A stretch of DNA of 64,000 bases from Nocardia jiangxiensis NBRC 101359 (GCF_000308615.1 NZ_BAGB01000054.1:186001-250000), one strand, 5' to 3'. Positions 52,401 through 60,806 are shown, counted from the stretch's first letter. A program made the numbers and translations. The notes: generated by a model not told the origin, from the sequence alone.

Positions 52401-52817
52401 GAGATAGGGCCGCACCATCTCCGGATCGCTCACGGTATGGAAGATCAGCAGATTCGCGCCCGGCCGTTGCGACAGGGCCGCGACCAAGCGGCGCGCGGAC
52501 CCCACCGCATCGCCCGGTTCGGCGACCCCGAGCCCCTCGGCGACGGCGAGCAGATCGGTGAGCAGTTCGGATTCGGTTGCGGCACAGACCCACCCGACCA
52601 CGCCCTCGGCAGCGGCGAGCGCCGCCCGCGCACAGGCGGCGGCGACCTGCGTGCGCCCCACCCCGACCCGGTCGTCCGGCGCGACCAGCACCACGACCGG
52701 ACTGCGCCCGAGCGCCTCGCGCACCCGCCCGACGACCTCGCGATCGACGAAACCCATCGGCTCGTCCGGTATCTCACCGATCGCCGGTACATGGACGATC
52801 GACTCCCCGATCGACAT
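49491..52817 (-). CDS. TPR-repeat protein with degenerate NB-ARC domain
   Basis: 1108 residues. N-terminal part follows the NB-ARC layout (FVDREVVGRV, then P-loop region, then LGDLPLGLAVAASAIR) but the P-loop reads DDRVGVGRTQV with arginine in place of the lysine, and the Walker B region reads LLIFHTVSD where LVLDN is expected. From about residue 380 onward come roughly 14 kinesin-light-chain-type TPRs of 42 residues (LGPDHPDTLISRNNLADAYQSTG and similar). No effector domain is visible. STAND-type proteins of actinobacteria act as signalling or defence switches; this one is probably not an NTPase. Confidence 0.88.
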   Translation of the reverse strand: MSIGESIVHVPAIGEIPDEPMGFVDREVVGRVREALGRSPVVVLVAPDDRVGVGRTQVAAACARAALAAAEGVVGWVCAATESELLTDLLAVAEGLGVAEPGDAVGSARRLVAALSQRPGANLLIFHTVSDPEMVRPYLPAGPSVRVLVSGTFSAAAELGEQVLVEPFARAESVAYLLRRAQVDDDAGADAVAQALGDLPLGLAVAASAIRLRRRHPSQRLNYSGYLELLGSGGVDAALAIAVESVLLDDESGLLRRLLEAVAVLPGRRAPLSALYGLVDGDDAGRDVVEMAIDDCLRGALLVYSIDRRTVLMHPRAARVIRGRLGESGALDSAIETVRALAGPDDSADPAATDVAALLRTLTERSAMLGELHPETAAARNNLAVAYHLAGNHDSAVRLYESTLSVAESELGEEHSETIGARRGLARAYRGAGRHAEAVVQLERAVADQERLAGPDDSETLTAREFLATTYLQAGRREPALTLFEGIADDRLRLLGDTDPLALNACEQLARAHHHIGDHDTALLLLEGLLVAWEKLLEPDGRDLYLHRADLGRMYQEARRYEESLPLLEQTLAAAERTPDLDHGEIADACSLLAFSLVNLGQYAAAIPLGERALLLNERARGADGEQTRECRKRLAQSYIGVGDRAAEGVALLTDMLAERENRSGPDDLEAAKLRWELVHAHVKAERHAAAIPLLEQLLATYQRCLPDREEQIANVCLALARSYRAVDRYGDSIAPLERALAERADRLGGSHIETDEIRMLLGASLSGVDRYEAAIPVLVRVLTDREARLGSDHDDVDTVRLFLGAAYRKADRHEESIPLLQRFFSLRERRYGTDHANTLTAGQMLAHAYAESGRNTDALALNETLVVRRERTWGPDHQLTLTVRNNLAFALGQAGRLREAVTMHESILAARERTLGPDHPDTLISRNNLADAYQSTGQKDLAIMLFEQTLPARERVLGPEHPDTVSCRGNLAVAYSGVRRYEEALELHTRNTEIRERLLGPEHPDTLTSRHYLGAAYTNARRFTEGIDVIGKTLVSRQRVLGAEHPNTLNTQYNLGVAYHLYGDREQAVQILEQTLAARTHVLGPDHSLTVSTRKYLDDNLTRRWGR

Positions 52818-53001
52818 CGTCGGCCCCCGAAACTTCTACTCCGAGCAAAACAACGAAAACTCAGCGCCGGACCCGCCCCGACACCCCGGCCAAGTTAACA
52901 CTGCTCCGCCTCCGAGTGAACACCACTCCGCACCACATTTCCGGGCGGCAAGAATCCGAATAGCCCTGGATTCACAACAAATCCGACAATTCCGATCAGG
53001 A

Positions 53002-54000
53002 TCAGCCTGCGGTCGCGGCGATAGTGGCGCCGGTGAGTTCGACCGAGCGAATGCGGTCCGCGATATCGGTGGCGTGGTGGGCGAGGATGAGTTCGTCCGC
53101 ACCGATGGAGTCGGCGAATTCGGTCAGGTAGGCGCGGACGTCCTCGGGCAGGCCGACGGCGGTGTACTTGGTCATCTCCGAGAGGTGACGGCCGTTGGGG
53201 GTGGCGAGGAAGGCGTCGATCTCCTCGTCGGTGAACGGGAGATCGCCCGCGCCGCGCCGGATCATCATCCGCGCGCGGGCCCGGTAGGCGACCGCGCGCT
53301 GTTGCGCCGCGTCCTCGTAGGTGTCGGCGGCGAAGACGTTCGCTCCGGCCATGACATACGGTTCGGCGAGCTGTTCCGAAGGCCGGAAGTGTTCGCGATA
53401 GACCTCGACGGCGCGGTGCAGTGCGTCGGGGGCGAAGTGGGAGGCGAAGGCGTACGGCAGCCCCAGTTGTGCGGCCAACTGCGCGCCGAACAGCGAGGAG
53501 CCCAGGATGTACAGCGGCACAACGCCTTCCGCACGGGGCACCGCCTGCACGCCCGGAATGCGCGAATCCCCGGTCAGATATCCCTGCAATTCGAGCACGT
53601 CCTGCGGAAAGGTATCGGCCGAGGAGTGATCGCGGCGCAGCGCGAACATGGTCTTCTGGTCACTGCCCGGCGCGCGGCCCAGCCCGAGGTCGATCCGACC
53701 CGGATACAGCGTCTCGAGGGTGCCGAACTGTTCGGCGATCACCAGCGGCGAGTGATTGGGCAGCATGATCCCGCCCGCGCCGAGCCGGATGCTCTCGGTC
53801 TGCCCCGCGACGTGCCCGATCAGCACACTCGTCGCACTCGACGCGATCGACCCCATGTTGTGATGCTCGGCATACCAGACCCGGCGATATCCGCTGCGCT
53901 CGGCGGCCTGGGCCAGGGCCACGCTGTTGTCGAAGCTGTCCCGCGCGGTCCCACCGGGTGCGATGGACGCGAGATCGAGGATGGACAGGGCGAGGGGCAT
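53002..54000 (-). CDS. LLM class flavin-dependent oxidoreductase, MsnO8/alkanal-monooxygenase-like
   Basis: 332 residues from ATG 54000 (AAAGGCGGCG upstream). Starts LALSILDLASIAPG, then RVWYAEHHNMGSIASSATSVLIGHVAGQT and IDLGLGRAPGSDQ, the alkanal monooxygenase-like branch distinct from the F420 pair elsewhere in the window. Probably FMN-dependent. Substrate unknown. Confidence 0.88.
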   Translation of the reverse strand: MPLALSILDLASIAPGGTARDSFDNSVALAQAAERSGYRRVWYAEHHNMGSIASSATSVLIGHVAGQTESIRLGAGGIMLPNHSPLVIAEQFGTLETLYPGRIDLGLGRAPGSDQKTMFALRRDHSSADTFPQDVLELQGYLTGDSRIPGVQAVPRAEGVVPLYILGSSLFGAQLAAQLGLPYAFASHFAPDALHRAVEVYREHFRPSEQLAEPYVMAGANVFAADTYEDAAQQRAVAYRARARMMIRRGAGDLPFTDEEIDAFLATPNGRHLSEMTKYTAVGLPEDVRAYLTEFADSIGADELILAHHATDIADRIRSVELTGATIAATAG

Positions 54001-54117
54001 ACGTCGCCGCCTTTCGAAGATCGGTAGCCCGGTGGGATTCTTGAAGTGCAACGCTCCGGAGCCCGCCGCGCATTCCGCGCCCCGGCTCACCCGATGATCA
54101 CCCGGTGCGGGTGAGCG

Positions 54118-54996
54118 CTATCGCCCCAACGCCGCGAGCACGGCACGGGCCTGGTGGTCGGCTCCGAGCTGGTCGGGGTGGAACGGGACCACCAGCCCGG
54201 CCGGGTCGGTGGAGAACGGGATCAGGCCCTCGACCCAGCGAGTGCCGGGCGGCTGACAGGCATCGTGGCCGGCACTGCCCCGATAGGTATCGACGAACCG
54301 CGCGCCGGACTCGGCGGCAGCGCGAGCCAGCATGGCGTCGAGTTCGATCAGCTTGCGGCCCACCCAGACCGCATCGGTGTCCGAGATCGGGATCCGCGGG
54401 AAGCAGCCGCCGGAGATGCCGATGCCCTCCAGATAGTCCACCAGCAGGATTCGCGCATGCGGCGACCGTTCGCGGATATCCCGCACGGCCGCAACGATTG
54501 TCGGCTCGTATGCGGTGATCTGCGCCGAGATCCGGTCCACGCCGCCGGGCACCCACTTCGCCTGGCAGGGCGACACCGCCGGATTCAGGGTCAGGCAATC
54601 CTGTACCGCGGGAGCCAATCCCGTGTCGTTGCCGCCGATTTCGAGCGTCACCAGATCGGTCGAGGGGGTGAGGCGATCGAACTGCGGTGCGTTGACGCCG
54701 CCGGTGACCTCCTGCGGCCGCGTCAGGTCGTGCACGGTCGCACCACCGCAGGTCGCATCGCGGAAATTCGGAATCGCCAGTGCGGCCGCCACCTGCTTGG
54801 CGTAATCGCGCGCACTCTGCGCGCAACCCAGCGGGACGAATTCGGTACTCGGGGTGGTCACGGTGGCATCGGCCGCCCACGAATCCCCCAGTGCGACATA
54901 CTCGCCGAACCCGGGCGCGGCCGAAGCGGGCCCGGCGCCCGGCCATCCGGCCACCACCGCCACACCGGCGATCAGCAGTGCTGAGATCTTGCGCAT
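54118..54996 (-). CDS. Secreted SGNH/GDSL hydrolase (lipase/esterase)
   Basis: 292 residues. Signal peptide (SALLIAGVAVVAGWPGAGPASA), then block I GDSW with serine 39, GGATVHDL, block III GGND and the C-terminal HPDQLGADH holding Asp and His. Similar to Streptomyces and mycobacterial secreted lipases of this fold; four to six cysteines suggest disulfides. Upstream of it the GT87 gene runs in the same direction. Confidence 0.92.
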   Translation of the reverse strand: MRKISALLIAGVAVVAGWPGAGPASAAPGFGEYVALGDSWAADATVTTPSTEFVPLGCAQSARDYAKQVAAALAIPNFRDATCGGATVHDLTRPQEVTGGVNAPQFDRLTPSTDLVTLEIGGNDTGLAPAVQDCLTLNPAVSPCQAKWVPGGVDRISAQITAYEPTIVAAVRDIRERSPHARILLVDYLEGIGISGGCFPRIPISDTDAVWVGRKLIELDAMLARAAAESGARFVDTYRGSAGHDACQPPGTRWVEGLIPFSTDPAGLVVPFHPDQLGADHQARAVLAALGR

Positions 54997-55087
54997 CGCG
55001 TCTCCTCACCCGACCCCGAGCAGATTTGATGGACGAACGTCCAGTAGCCCGAAGATAGCACCGCGCAATCACTTTCGGACGGAAAGG

Positions 55088-56365
55088 TCATGGAGTGTCG
55101 ACGGATGCCACCTCCCGTGACGCCCGGCCACCGGACCGCAGATACCCGGCCGCGGCCGCGATCAGCACGAGAGTGAGCCAGATGTAGGCGTTGTGATACA
55201 GCGTCGAATGCTGGTGATAATCGAAGACGCTGCTCGCTCGCACATCCAGCAGCGGCAACACCCCACCCGACGCGATCACCGCCGTCACCACCGCGATCGG
55301 CGCCGTCACCACACCCGGCCGCCGGATCGCCAGATCGGCCAGGACGATCAGCGCCGGGAAGAGAAACACCCAGTGATGCACCCAGCTGTACGGGGAGACC
55401 GTCGTCATGGTCAGCCCGCACAGTGCGACGGCGGCCAGTTCGTCCCCTGCTCGCGACAGCCGCCGGGCCAGCATCAGGCAGATCCCCGCGACCGCCAGCG
55501 CCGCGATCAGCCACAGCACCTGATGAATTCCCGCGACGCCGATGGTGCGGGCGAGCAATCCGCGCAACGACTCGTTGGAGTTGTTCTGCGGCACGCCGAC
55601 CCGCGCGGGATCGGCGAACGCACCACTCCAGAACGTCAGCGAATCGCGCGGCATGATCAGCGCACCCACCAGCACCGTCGCGGCGAATCCGCCGACGGCC
55701 ATCCCCGCCGCCCGATACCGCTTGGTGGCCAGCAGATACAGCACGAAGAACGCGGGCGTCAGCTTGATGCCCGCCGCGACGCCGGTCAGCACGCCTTTGC
55801 ATCGCGCCGAATCCGGCAGCGCCATATCCACCACCACGAGCATCAGCAGCAGAATGTTGACCTGACCGAATGCCATGGTCTGCCGAATCGGCTCACACCA
55901 CAGGGCCAGACCGGCGATCGGCACGCCCAGCAGCACCGTCCGCAGATCCCGCCGATACCCCAGCATGGACAACCCCGCCCACGCCGAGACGACGACCATC
56001 GCGACATTGCCCAGCCCCGCGACGCAGTATCGCGCCACACCGGCGAGTCCGGCCAACGGCACGAACAGCAGGGCCGCGAACGGCGTGTAGACGAACTCCA
56101 TCACCCCGCGGGCATGCCCGAGCAGCGGCGTGTCGTAGAGCGAGACCCCTTGGGACACACGATGTCCCGCGATCTGATACACCCCGAGATCGGTGAGGTG
56201 CAGCATGAACCGCGGTTCGCGCAGCACCAGATCGAGGTAGTACCCGCCCGCGATCACACCCACCACCGCGACGATGCAGCAGACCGGAAGGGGAATCGCG
56301 CGACGCGGCGGCGCAGGGCCGACCGCGGACGGAACTGTCGGTTTCTCGATCGTCGGCAACGACAC
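55088..56365 (-). CDS. GT87 family mannosyltransferase-like membrane protein
   Basis: 425 residues from GTG 56365 (GGAG upstream); GTG 56401 is an alternative. About 10 membrane helices with the GT87 pattern: DLGVYQIAGHRVSQGVSLYD (catalytic aspartate), FVYTPFAALLFVPLA, and FGQVNILLLMLVVVD, then AGIKLTPAFFVLYLLA. GT87 enzymes add alpha-1,2-mannose from polyprenyl-phosphate-mannose to PIM and lipomannan-type glycolipids. Confidence 0.9.
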   Translation of the reverse strand: MSLPTIEKPTVPSAVGPAPPRRAIPLPVCCIVAVVGVIAGGYYLDLVLREPRFMLHLTDLGVYQIAGHRVSQGVSLYDTPLLGHARGVMEFVYTPFAALLFVPLAGLAGVARYCVAGLGNVAMVVVSAWAGLSMLGYRRDLRTVLLGVPIAGLALWCEPIRQTMAFGQVNILLLMLVVVDMALPDSARCKGVLTGVAAGIKLTPAFFVLYLLATKRYRAAGMAVGGFAATVLVGALIMPRDSLTFWSGAFADPARVGVPQNNSNESLRGLLARTIGVAGIHQVLWLIAALAVAGICLMLARRLSRAGDELAAVALCGLTMTTVSPYSWVHHWVFLFPALIVLADLAIRRPGVVTAPIAVVTAVIASGGVLPLLDVRASSVFDYHQHSTLYHNAYIWLTLVLIAAAAGYLRSGGRASREVASVDTP

Positions 56366-56442
56366 ATCCACTCCAGCATTCGACGCCCGTGCGCCCAACA
56401 CCGTAGCCCCCGGCCGGCGACCTCACCCGGCCGCCGCGCCCC

Positions 56443-56730
56443 TCACTCGAGGTGCGGCTCCCATTCGCCGGGCTGACCGTCCACCGACGGGTCGTAGAGC
56501 ACGACGAACCGCAACTGCCGCGGGGCCGAGAGCGGGAACGGCCCGACGCTCAACTCCTCGCAGGTGTACCGGTCGCTGCTCATCGTGCGTACCCAGGTCG
56601 GCGGCCCGCCCTGCTGATCGAGCCACTTCTGAAAGACCGATCGTGCCGGTTTGGCGGCCATGATGACCGACATCAACGGTAATGCGTCGAGTTCACCGGC
56701 AGTGGAGACGAACCGAAGACTCTCACTCAT
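56443..56730 (-). CDS. Small protein of unknown function
   Basis: 95 residues. Begins MSESLRFVSTAGELDALPLMSVIMAAKPARSVFQKW and ends with an acidic aromatic tail. It looks like a small phage/secretion-type regulator but matches nothing I know. Follows the DUF5313 gene on the same strand. Confidence 0.6.
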   Translation of the reverse strand: MSESLRFVSTAGELDALPLMSVIMAAKPARSVFQKWLDQQGGPPTWVRTMSSDRYTCEELSVGPFPLSAPRQLRFVVLYDPSVDGQPGEWEPHLE

Positions 56731-56765
56731 GCAGGGATCTTCTCACCTACCGGCCGGAACGAGGC

Positions 56766-57143
56766 TCAACCGCGACCGTGGCTGCGTTCGTAGGCGTCAC
56801 GTTCGAGCGCTGCCCGGCTGCGCGCGGCCACATCGGCGAGCGCCGGATCCAGACCGTGCTTGGCCAGCCGGTAGCGGCGGTAGACGTAGGTCAGCGCGAT
56901 CGCGAAGAACATCAGCGGCAGGAAGATCAGCGCCATCATCGCCCCGCCCATCCACAGCGGGCCCGGTACCAGCAGGAACAGACTCAACACCACCAGCAGC
57001 GGAATCATCAGCCGCAGCAGGTAGCGCCGGGCCGCGCCCGGACCGGTGAGATCGTTCAGCACCCACCCGGACATCGACTCGGGCAGGGTGCCGCCGCAGA
57101 TGTAGCGCAACCGCTGTAGCGGGTTCGGCGTCCGGTCGCTCAT
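56766..57143 (-). CDS. DUF5313 membrane protein
   Basis: 125 residues with two membrane helices (LLRLMIPLLVVLSLFLLVPG, MMALIFLPLMFFAIALTYVY) and N-terminal PNPLQRLRYICGGTLPESMSGWVLNDLTGPGA, the DUF5313 pattern of mycolic-acid bacteria. Function unknown. Divergent from the MarR gene at 57332 through a duplicated operator. Confidence 0.85.
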   Translation of the reverse strand: MSDRTPNPLQRLRYICGGTLPESMSGWVLNDLTGPGAARRYLLRLMIPLLVVLSLFLLVPGPLWMGGAMMALIFLPLMFFAIALTYVYRRYRLAKHGLDPALADVAARSRAALERDAYERSHGRG

Positions 57144-57172
57144 CGCCCTCTCCTTCGCGTACCAAAAGTTCG

Positions 57173-57303
57173 TGCACTAACTATTAACACAAAAATACTA
57201 CCGACACATCCTCACGGAAGGAATCATCAGCGCATTTGAACTGTGATTATGGTTGCACCACCGGTTCCGCACACCTACGATTCGTGTACTAATGGTTAGT
57301 GCA
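57173..57303. promoter_or_regulatory. Inverted copies of TGCACTAACYATTA, candidate MarR operators
   Basis: TGCACTAACTATTA (57173-57186) recurs on the opposite strand as TAATGGTTAGTGCA (57290-57303), one base different. The right copy contains ACTAA-TGG-TTAGT, a perfect inverted repeat. One copy lies by each divergent start, so the regulator probably controls both genes. Confidence 0.7.
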
Positions 57304-57331
57304 GTTGCCCCACTCGACGAGAGGCGGAGTT

Positions 57332-57787
57332 GTGACATCCCGCATCGATGATCCGCTGCGCCTGGACCGTCAGGTCTGCTTCGCGCTGGCACTGGCGAAC
57401 CGCGCGGTGCTGAGCATCTACCGCCCCTTACTCGAGCCGATGGGCCTGACCCACCCGCAGTATCTGGTCATGCTCGCCCTGTGGGGTGAGGCGCCGCTCT
57501 CGGTCAAGGAGATCGGCGAACTGGTCCAACTCGATTCGCCGACGCTGTCACCGCTGCTCAAACGTCTCGAATCCGCCGGATACATCAGCCGCCGCCGCGA
57601 TACCCACAACGAGCGCGCCCTGGTCATCGATCTGACCGCGGCAGGTCGTGCGCTGCGCGCCCGCGCGGAGCAGATTCCGCCCGCCGTCGTGGAACGTCTC
57701 GGCGTGACGCTCGAAGACCTCGAGGAGTTGCACTCGGTCCTGGGACGGGTCAACGCCGCTGCCCGGCGTGCCGCGGCGGCCGAATAG
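57332..57787 (+). CDS. MarR family regulator, OhrR-like
   Basis: 151 residues from GTG 57332. The N-terminal RLDRQVCFALALANRAVLSIYRPLL carries the cysteine conserved in OhrR peroxide sensors, then GLTHPQYLVMLALWGEAPLSVKEIGELVQLDSPTLSPLLKRLE as winged helix. OhrR normally represses ohr; no ohr gene is adjacent, so the target may be the DUF5313 gene and itself. Confidence 0.88.
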   Translation: MTSRIDDPLRLDRQVCFALALANRAVLSIYRPLLEPMGLTHPQYLVMLALWGEAPLSVKEIGELVQLDSPTLSPLLKRLESAGYISRRRDTHNERALVIDLTAAGRALRARAEQIPPAVVERLGVTLEDLEELHSVLGRVNAAARRAAAAE

Positions 57788-57941
57788 CCCCTCGCCGCGA
57801 CCGGTCCCCCACCCGGACAGGGGAATTGATCATCACGGATGCGGCACGACTCGGTGCCGAACGTCCCCAAACCCCCGGCCGAGCGGGCGCGCGCGCCTAC
57901 CATGGAGATGCCGCCATGGTCAGCGTCGCAAGGGGAACATC

Positions 57942-58328
57942 ATGGCCGAGATGAGCATCGCCGAATTACTCGCAGTCTTCAGAAGTATGACGCTGCTGGA
58001 ACTTTCGGAATTCACCCGTGCGTTCGAGGAGGAGTTCGGTGTCTCCGCCGCCGCGCAGATACTCGCCCCGGCAGGGCCCGACGCGCCCGCGTCCGCGGAG
58101 GTCGCCGAGGAACCCGACGAGTTCGACGTGATCTTGGAATCCTTCGGGGACAAGAAGATTCAGGTGATCAAGGCCGTCCGGGAGATCATCACCGGGTTGG
58201 GCCTGAAGGAGGCCAAGGATCTCGTGGAGTCCGCGCCGACGCCGATCGCCGAACGGCTGGACCGGGGTTCGGCCGAAACGGCCAAGAGCAAGCTGGAAGC
58301 CGCGGGCGCTCGGGTCGCACTGCGCTGA
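57942..58328 (+). CDS. Stand-alone ribosomal protein L7/L12 paralogue
   Basis: 128 residues from ATG 57942 (AAGGGGAACATC upstream). N-terminal dimer domain (MSIAELLAVFRSMTLLELSEFTRAFEEEFGVS), an Ala/Pro hinge, and the C-terminal domain FDVILESFGDKKIQVIKAVREIITGLGLKEAKDLVESAPTPI, very like L7/L12. It sits alone, without rplJ or rpoB, so it is probably an extra copy of rplL rather than the main one. May replace L7/L12 under some condition (inference). Confidence 0.87.
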   Translation: MAEMSIAELLAVFRSMTLLELSEFTRAFEEEFGVSAAAQILAPAGPDAPASAEVAEEPDEFDVILESFGDKKIQVIKAVREIITGLGLKEAKDLVESAPTPIAERLDRGSAETAKSKLEAAGARVALR

Positions 58329-58438
58329 ATCCTCATGCGCCGCATCGTGGTAGCGGTATCTCCGACAGCAGGCCCGGTTATGGTCTCGCTGCTGTGGATG
58401 CGTTCGCGATCGAGCAGTACGCTGCGGGACAGCCGCAT

Positions 58439-58762
58439 TCAGCCGATCGTGAACGTCGCACTACGTCCGCGCGCGTCCAGACGGCCGTCTCCCCAACTCG
58501 CCCCGGCATAGGCGTCGATCTCGATCGCATACTCCCCCGCGATCAACTCCGCGGGCAGTCGCACCGACGCGAATGCCTGCCGGTCGACGATGTCCAGATA
58601 CCGGCGCGCGTCCCCCGGCTCCACCAGGAAGACCCGTGCGTACCCGAATGTCTTGTGCGAGGCGGATTCCGAGGCAGGCGACCACCGCACGTCCAGCACA
58701 TCCGGATCAGCGGCGTCGACGACGACCCGCAGCGTCTCCCGCCTCCCGACCCGGTCTCTCAC
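58439..58762 (-). CDS. Hypothetical beta-rich protein
   Basis: 107 residues from GTG 58762, preceded by GAGGAGG at good spacing. Alternating strands (ETLRVVVDAADPDVLDVRW, FGYARVFLVEP, YAIEIDAYAG) suggest a beta sandwich such as an immunoglobulin-like or FnIII-type fold. No family recognised and no signal peptide. Confidence 0.55.
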   Translation of the reverse strand: MRDRVGRRETLRVVVDAADPDVLDVRWSPASESASHKTFGYARVFLVEPGDARRYLDIVDRQAFASVRLPAELIAGEYAIEIDAYAGASWGDGRLDARGRSATFTIG

Positions 58763-58850
58763 GACGTCCTCCTCGCGCGCCTGCGGCCGTGCGCACCGCT
58801 GCATCCTCGCGATCCAGGCTGGCACGCACCGACCGGCACGGCAACGCGGA

Positions 58851-58976
58851 TCAGGGAACTCCCTGCCACAGATGCGACATCATCACCGGATAGCGGACCG
58901 GCCGGAAATCGGTGAACGTCAGATCCCCCGGTCGATCATCAGACCGCGACGCTAGTCGCTCGATCTCGATCCGCAT
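58851..58976 (-). CDS. 41-codon ORF, possible gene remnant
   Basis: From ATG 58976 (GCGGGGC upstream) to TGA 58851. The peptide (GDLTFTDFRPVRYPVMMSHLWQGVP at the end) reads like real protein sequence with native codon use but is too short for a domain. Could be the tail or head of a larger decayed gene. Confidence 0.3.
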   Translation of the reverse strand: MRIEIERLASRSDDRPGDLTFTDFRPVRYPVMMSHLWQGVP

Positions 58977-59000
58977 ATGCCCCGCGATGCACGACTCCCG

Positions 59001-59741
59001 TCATTCGTCGGAACTCAGGCGGTCCAGCCATTCGGTCAGCAGGTGCTGCTCGGCAGCGCTCAGCGAGGTGTGTTCGGGGAGTGTGGCGCGCAGGGCGCGA
59101 GCCGTCCCGGACAGTGACGAATCCTGAACTGCCGGTTGCTGATTCGTCACGGCGGTGACCATCGACTCGCGCAGCACACGCAGCAGCGCCGGATCGCGTC
59201 GATCCGGGGACAGGGACAGCCAGGTGAGCACCGCCCCGAGCGCCGAGGAATGGATGACCATGACCGCGAGTTCCTCGTTGACGCGCAGCCATCCACCCAC
59301 GGCCAGACGACCGACGCGACCCCGCAGAATTTCCATTCCGGCCCGGAGGGCAGGCGAGTCGCTGCGCTGCGGCTCGCTGTACATCAGCGTGTAGAGGGCC
59401 GGATTGGCCAGGCCGAATTCGACCGCCAGATCCCACCCGTCCCGCAGATCCGCGATCGGGTCGGCGGGGTCAGGATCCACGTGTTTGGCCGCGAGGAAGG
59501 TGGCGAAGCCGTGTTCGGCCACCGCGTCGAGCAGTCCGTCCTTGTCGCCGAAGAGGCGATAGATGGCCGGGGGCTGCATGCCCGCGGCCACCGCGACCGC
59601 CCGGGTGGTGACCGCGTCTCGGCCCTCACGCTCGAGCAGATCGATCGCGGCCTCGATGACCCGCTGCCGGGACTGCTCCTGACCGGCGGTTCCGGTACGA
59701 GGTTCGGCCGGGATGTGCCCGGCGGCTGGACGTGAGGGCAT
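59001..59741 (-). CDS. TetR family transcriptional regulator
   Basis: 246 residues. HTH: QRVIEAAIDLLEREGRDAVTTRAVAVAAGMQPPAIYRLFGDKDGLLDAV. Divergent from the NmrA-like gene at 59824; the 82-bp gap holds the repeats listed at 59778. Ligand-binding domain is of the general TetR type and not assignable. Confidence 0.9.
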   Translation of the reverse strand: MPSRPAAGHIPAEPRTGTAGQEQSRQRVIEAAIDLLEREGRDAVTTRAVAVAAGMQPPAIYRLFGDKDGLLDAVAEHGFATFLAAKHVDPDPADPIADLRDGWDLAVEFGLANPALYTLMYSEPQRSDSPALRAGMEILRGRVGRLAVGGWLRVNEELAVMVIHSSALGAVLTWLSLSPDRRDPALLRVLRESMVTAVTNQQPAVQDSSLSGTARALRATLPEHTSLSAAEQHLLTEWLDRLSSDE

Positions 59742-59777
59742 GTATCAACGATAGCGTCTTGCCGATTCCATCGTTAA

Positions 59778-59806
59778 TATCAGTGATACTCTGATTCTGA
59801 TATCAC
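59778..59806. promoter_or_regulatory. Candidate TetR operator
   Basis: GTGATA (59783-59788) and TATCAC (59801-59806) form an inverted repeat with 12-bp spacing; within it TATCA-G-TGATA (59778-59788) and TGATATCA (59798-59805) are themselves palindromic. Lies between tetR and the NmrA-like gene. Confidence 0.65.
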
Positions 59807-59823
59807 CGGAAGCACAGGAGCGC

Positions 59824-60720
59824 ATGATGATCATCGTGACCGGAGCCACCGGACAACTCGGCCGCCGAATCGTCGAGCGGCTGCTCACGCGAGTGCCCGC
59901 CGAGCGGATCGGGGTCACCGCCCGCGATCCGGGCCGGGCACGAGCGTTCGCCGAACGCGGAATCCGGGTCCGCCCAGCCGATTTCGCCGATCCAGCGAGC
60001 CTCGCGCATGCCTTCGAGGGCGCAACCCGGGTGCTCGTCGTCTCGGTCGACAAACTGGGCGAGGACGCGGTGCGGCAGCATCGCGCCGCGATCGAGGGCG
60101 CGGTCGCCGCGGGCGCGCAGCGCATCCTGTACACCAGCCACGCGGGCGCGAATCCGCACTCCCATTTCGAGCCCTGCCGCAACCACGCGGCCACCGAGGA
60201 GATCCTGCGCACCTGCGGCGTGCCGTACACCGCCCTGCGCAACGGCTTCTACATATCCAGCGCGCTGCGATTCTTCGAGCACGCAACGGAATCCGGCCGA
60301 ATCACAGTCCCCGCGGACGGCCCGGTCGCCTGGACCGCACACGACGACCTGGCCGAAGCCGCCGCCGCCATTCTCGCCGGGGAAGGCTCCTTCGACGGCC
60401 CCACCCCACCCCTGACCGCCGCGCACACCCTGACCTTCGAGGATCTGGCCGCCCGCGCCGGCACTCTCCTGGGCCGCGATATCGAACGGATCACCATGTC
60501 CGACAACGAATTCCGCGGCCAGCTGACGAACGTCGGCGTCCCGGCCGAACTACCGGACCTGTTCCTCGGCATGTTCACCGCCGCCCGCGCAGGCGAATTC
60601 GCGACTGTCGATCCGACCTTGCAGAACCTGATCGGTCGCGATCCCCTCGGCATCGACGCGATGCTGCGCGACCAGCTACGCCTGAGCAGCCGCATCGATA
60701 TCGGCTGCGGCGCACCGTGA
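59824..60720 (+). CDS. NmrA/QOR2-like NAD(P)-binding protein
   Basis: 298 residues. Atypical SDR: GATGQLGRRIVERLL at the N-terminus, RILYTSHAGANPHSHFEPCRNHAATEEILR and TALRNGFYIS. Members are NAD(P)H-dependent quinone reductases or redox sensors. ATG 59824 or 59827 (ACAGGAGCGC upstream). Likely repressed by the divergent TetR protein. Confidence 0.88.
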   Translation: MMIIVTGATGQLGRRIVERLLTRVPAERIGVTARDPGRARAFAERGIRVRPADFADPASLAHAFEGATRVLVVSVDKLGEDAVRQHRAAIEGAVAAGAQRILYTSHAGANPHSHFEPCRNHAATEEILRTCGVPYTALRNGFYISSALRFFEHATESGRITVPADGPVAWTAHDDLAEAAAAILAGEGSFDGPTPPLTAAHTLTFEDLAARAGTLLGRDIERITMSDNEFRGQLTNVGVPAELPDLFLGMFTAARAGEFATVDPTLQNLIGRDPLGIDAMLRDQLRLSSRIDIGCGAP

Positions 60721-60757
60721 ATCGGTGAGAGCGGCGACTCCGGCCGCACGGCCGGTT

Positions 60758-60788
60758 GCGGCTCGACGTGAACGCCACGCCGAGCCGC
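60758..60788. terminator. Hairpin between convergent genes
   Basis: GCGGCTCG (60758-60765) pairs with CGAGCCGC (60781-60788), extended by CGTG/CACG inside. Lies between the NmrA-like gene and the cyclophilin gene, both of which end there. Confidence 0.6.
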
Positions 60789-60806
60789 TCGCCGCATGCG
60801 GGTCGG

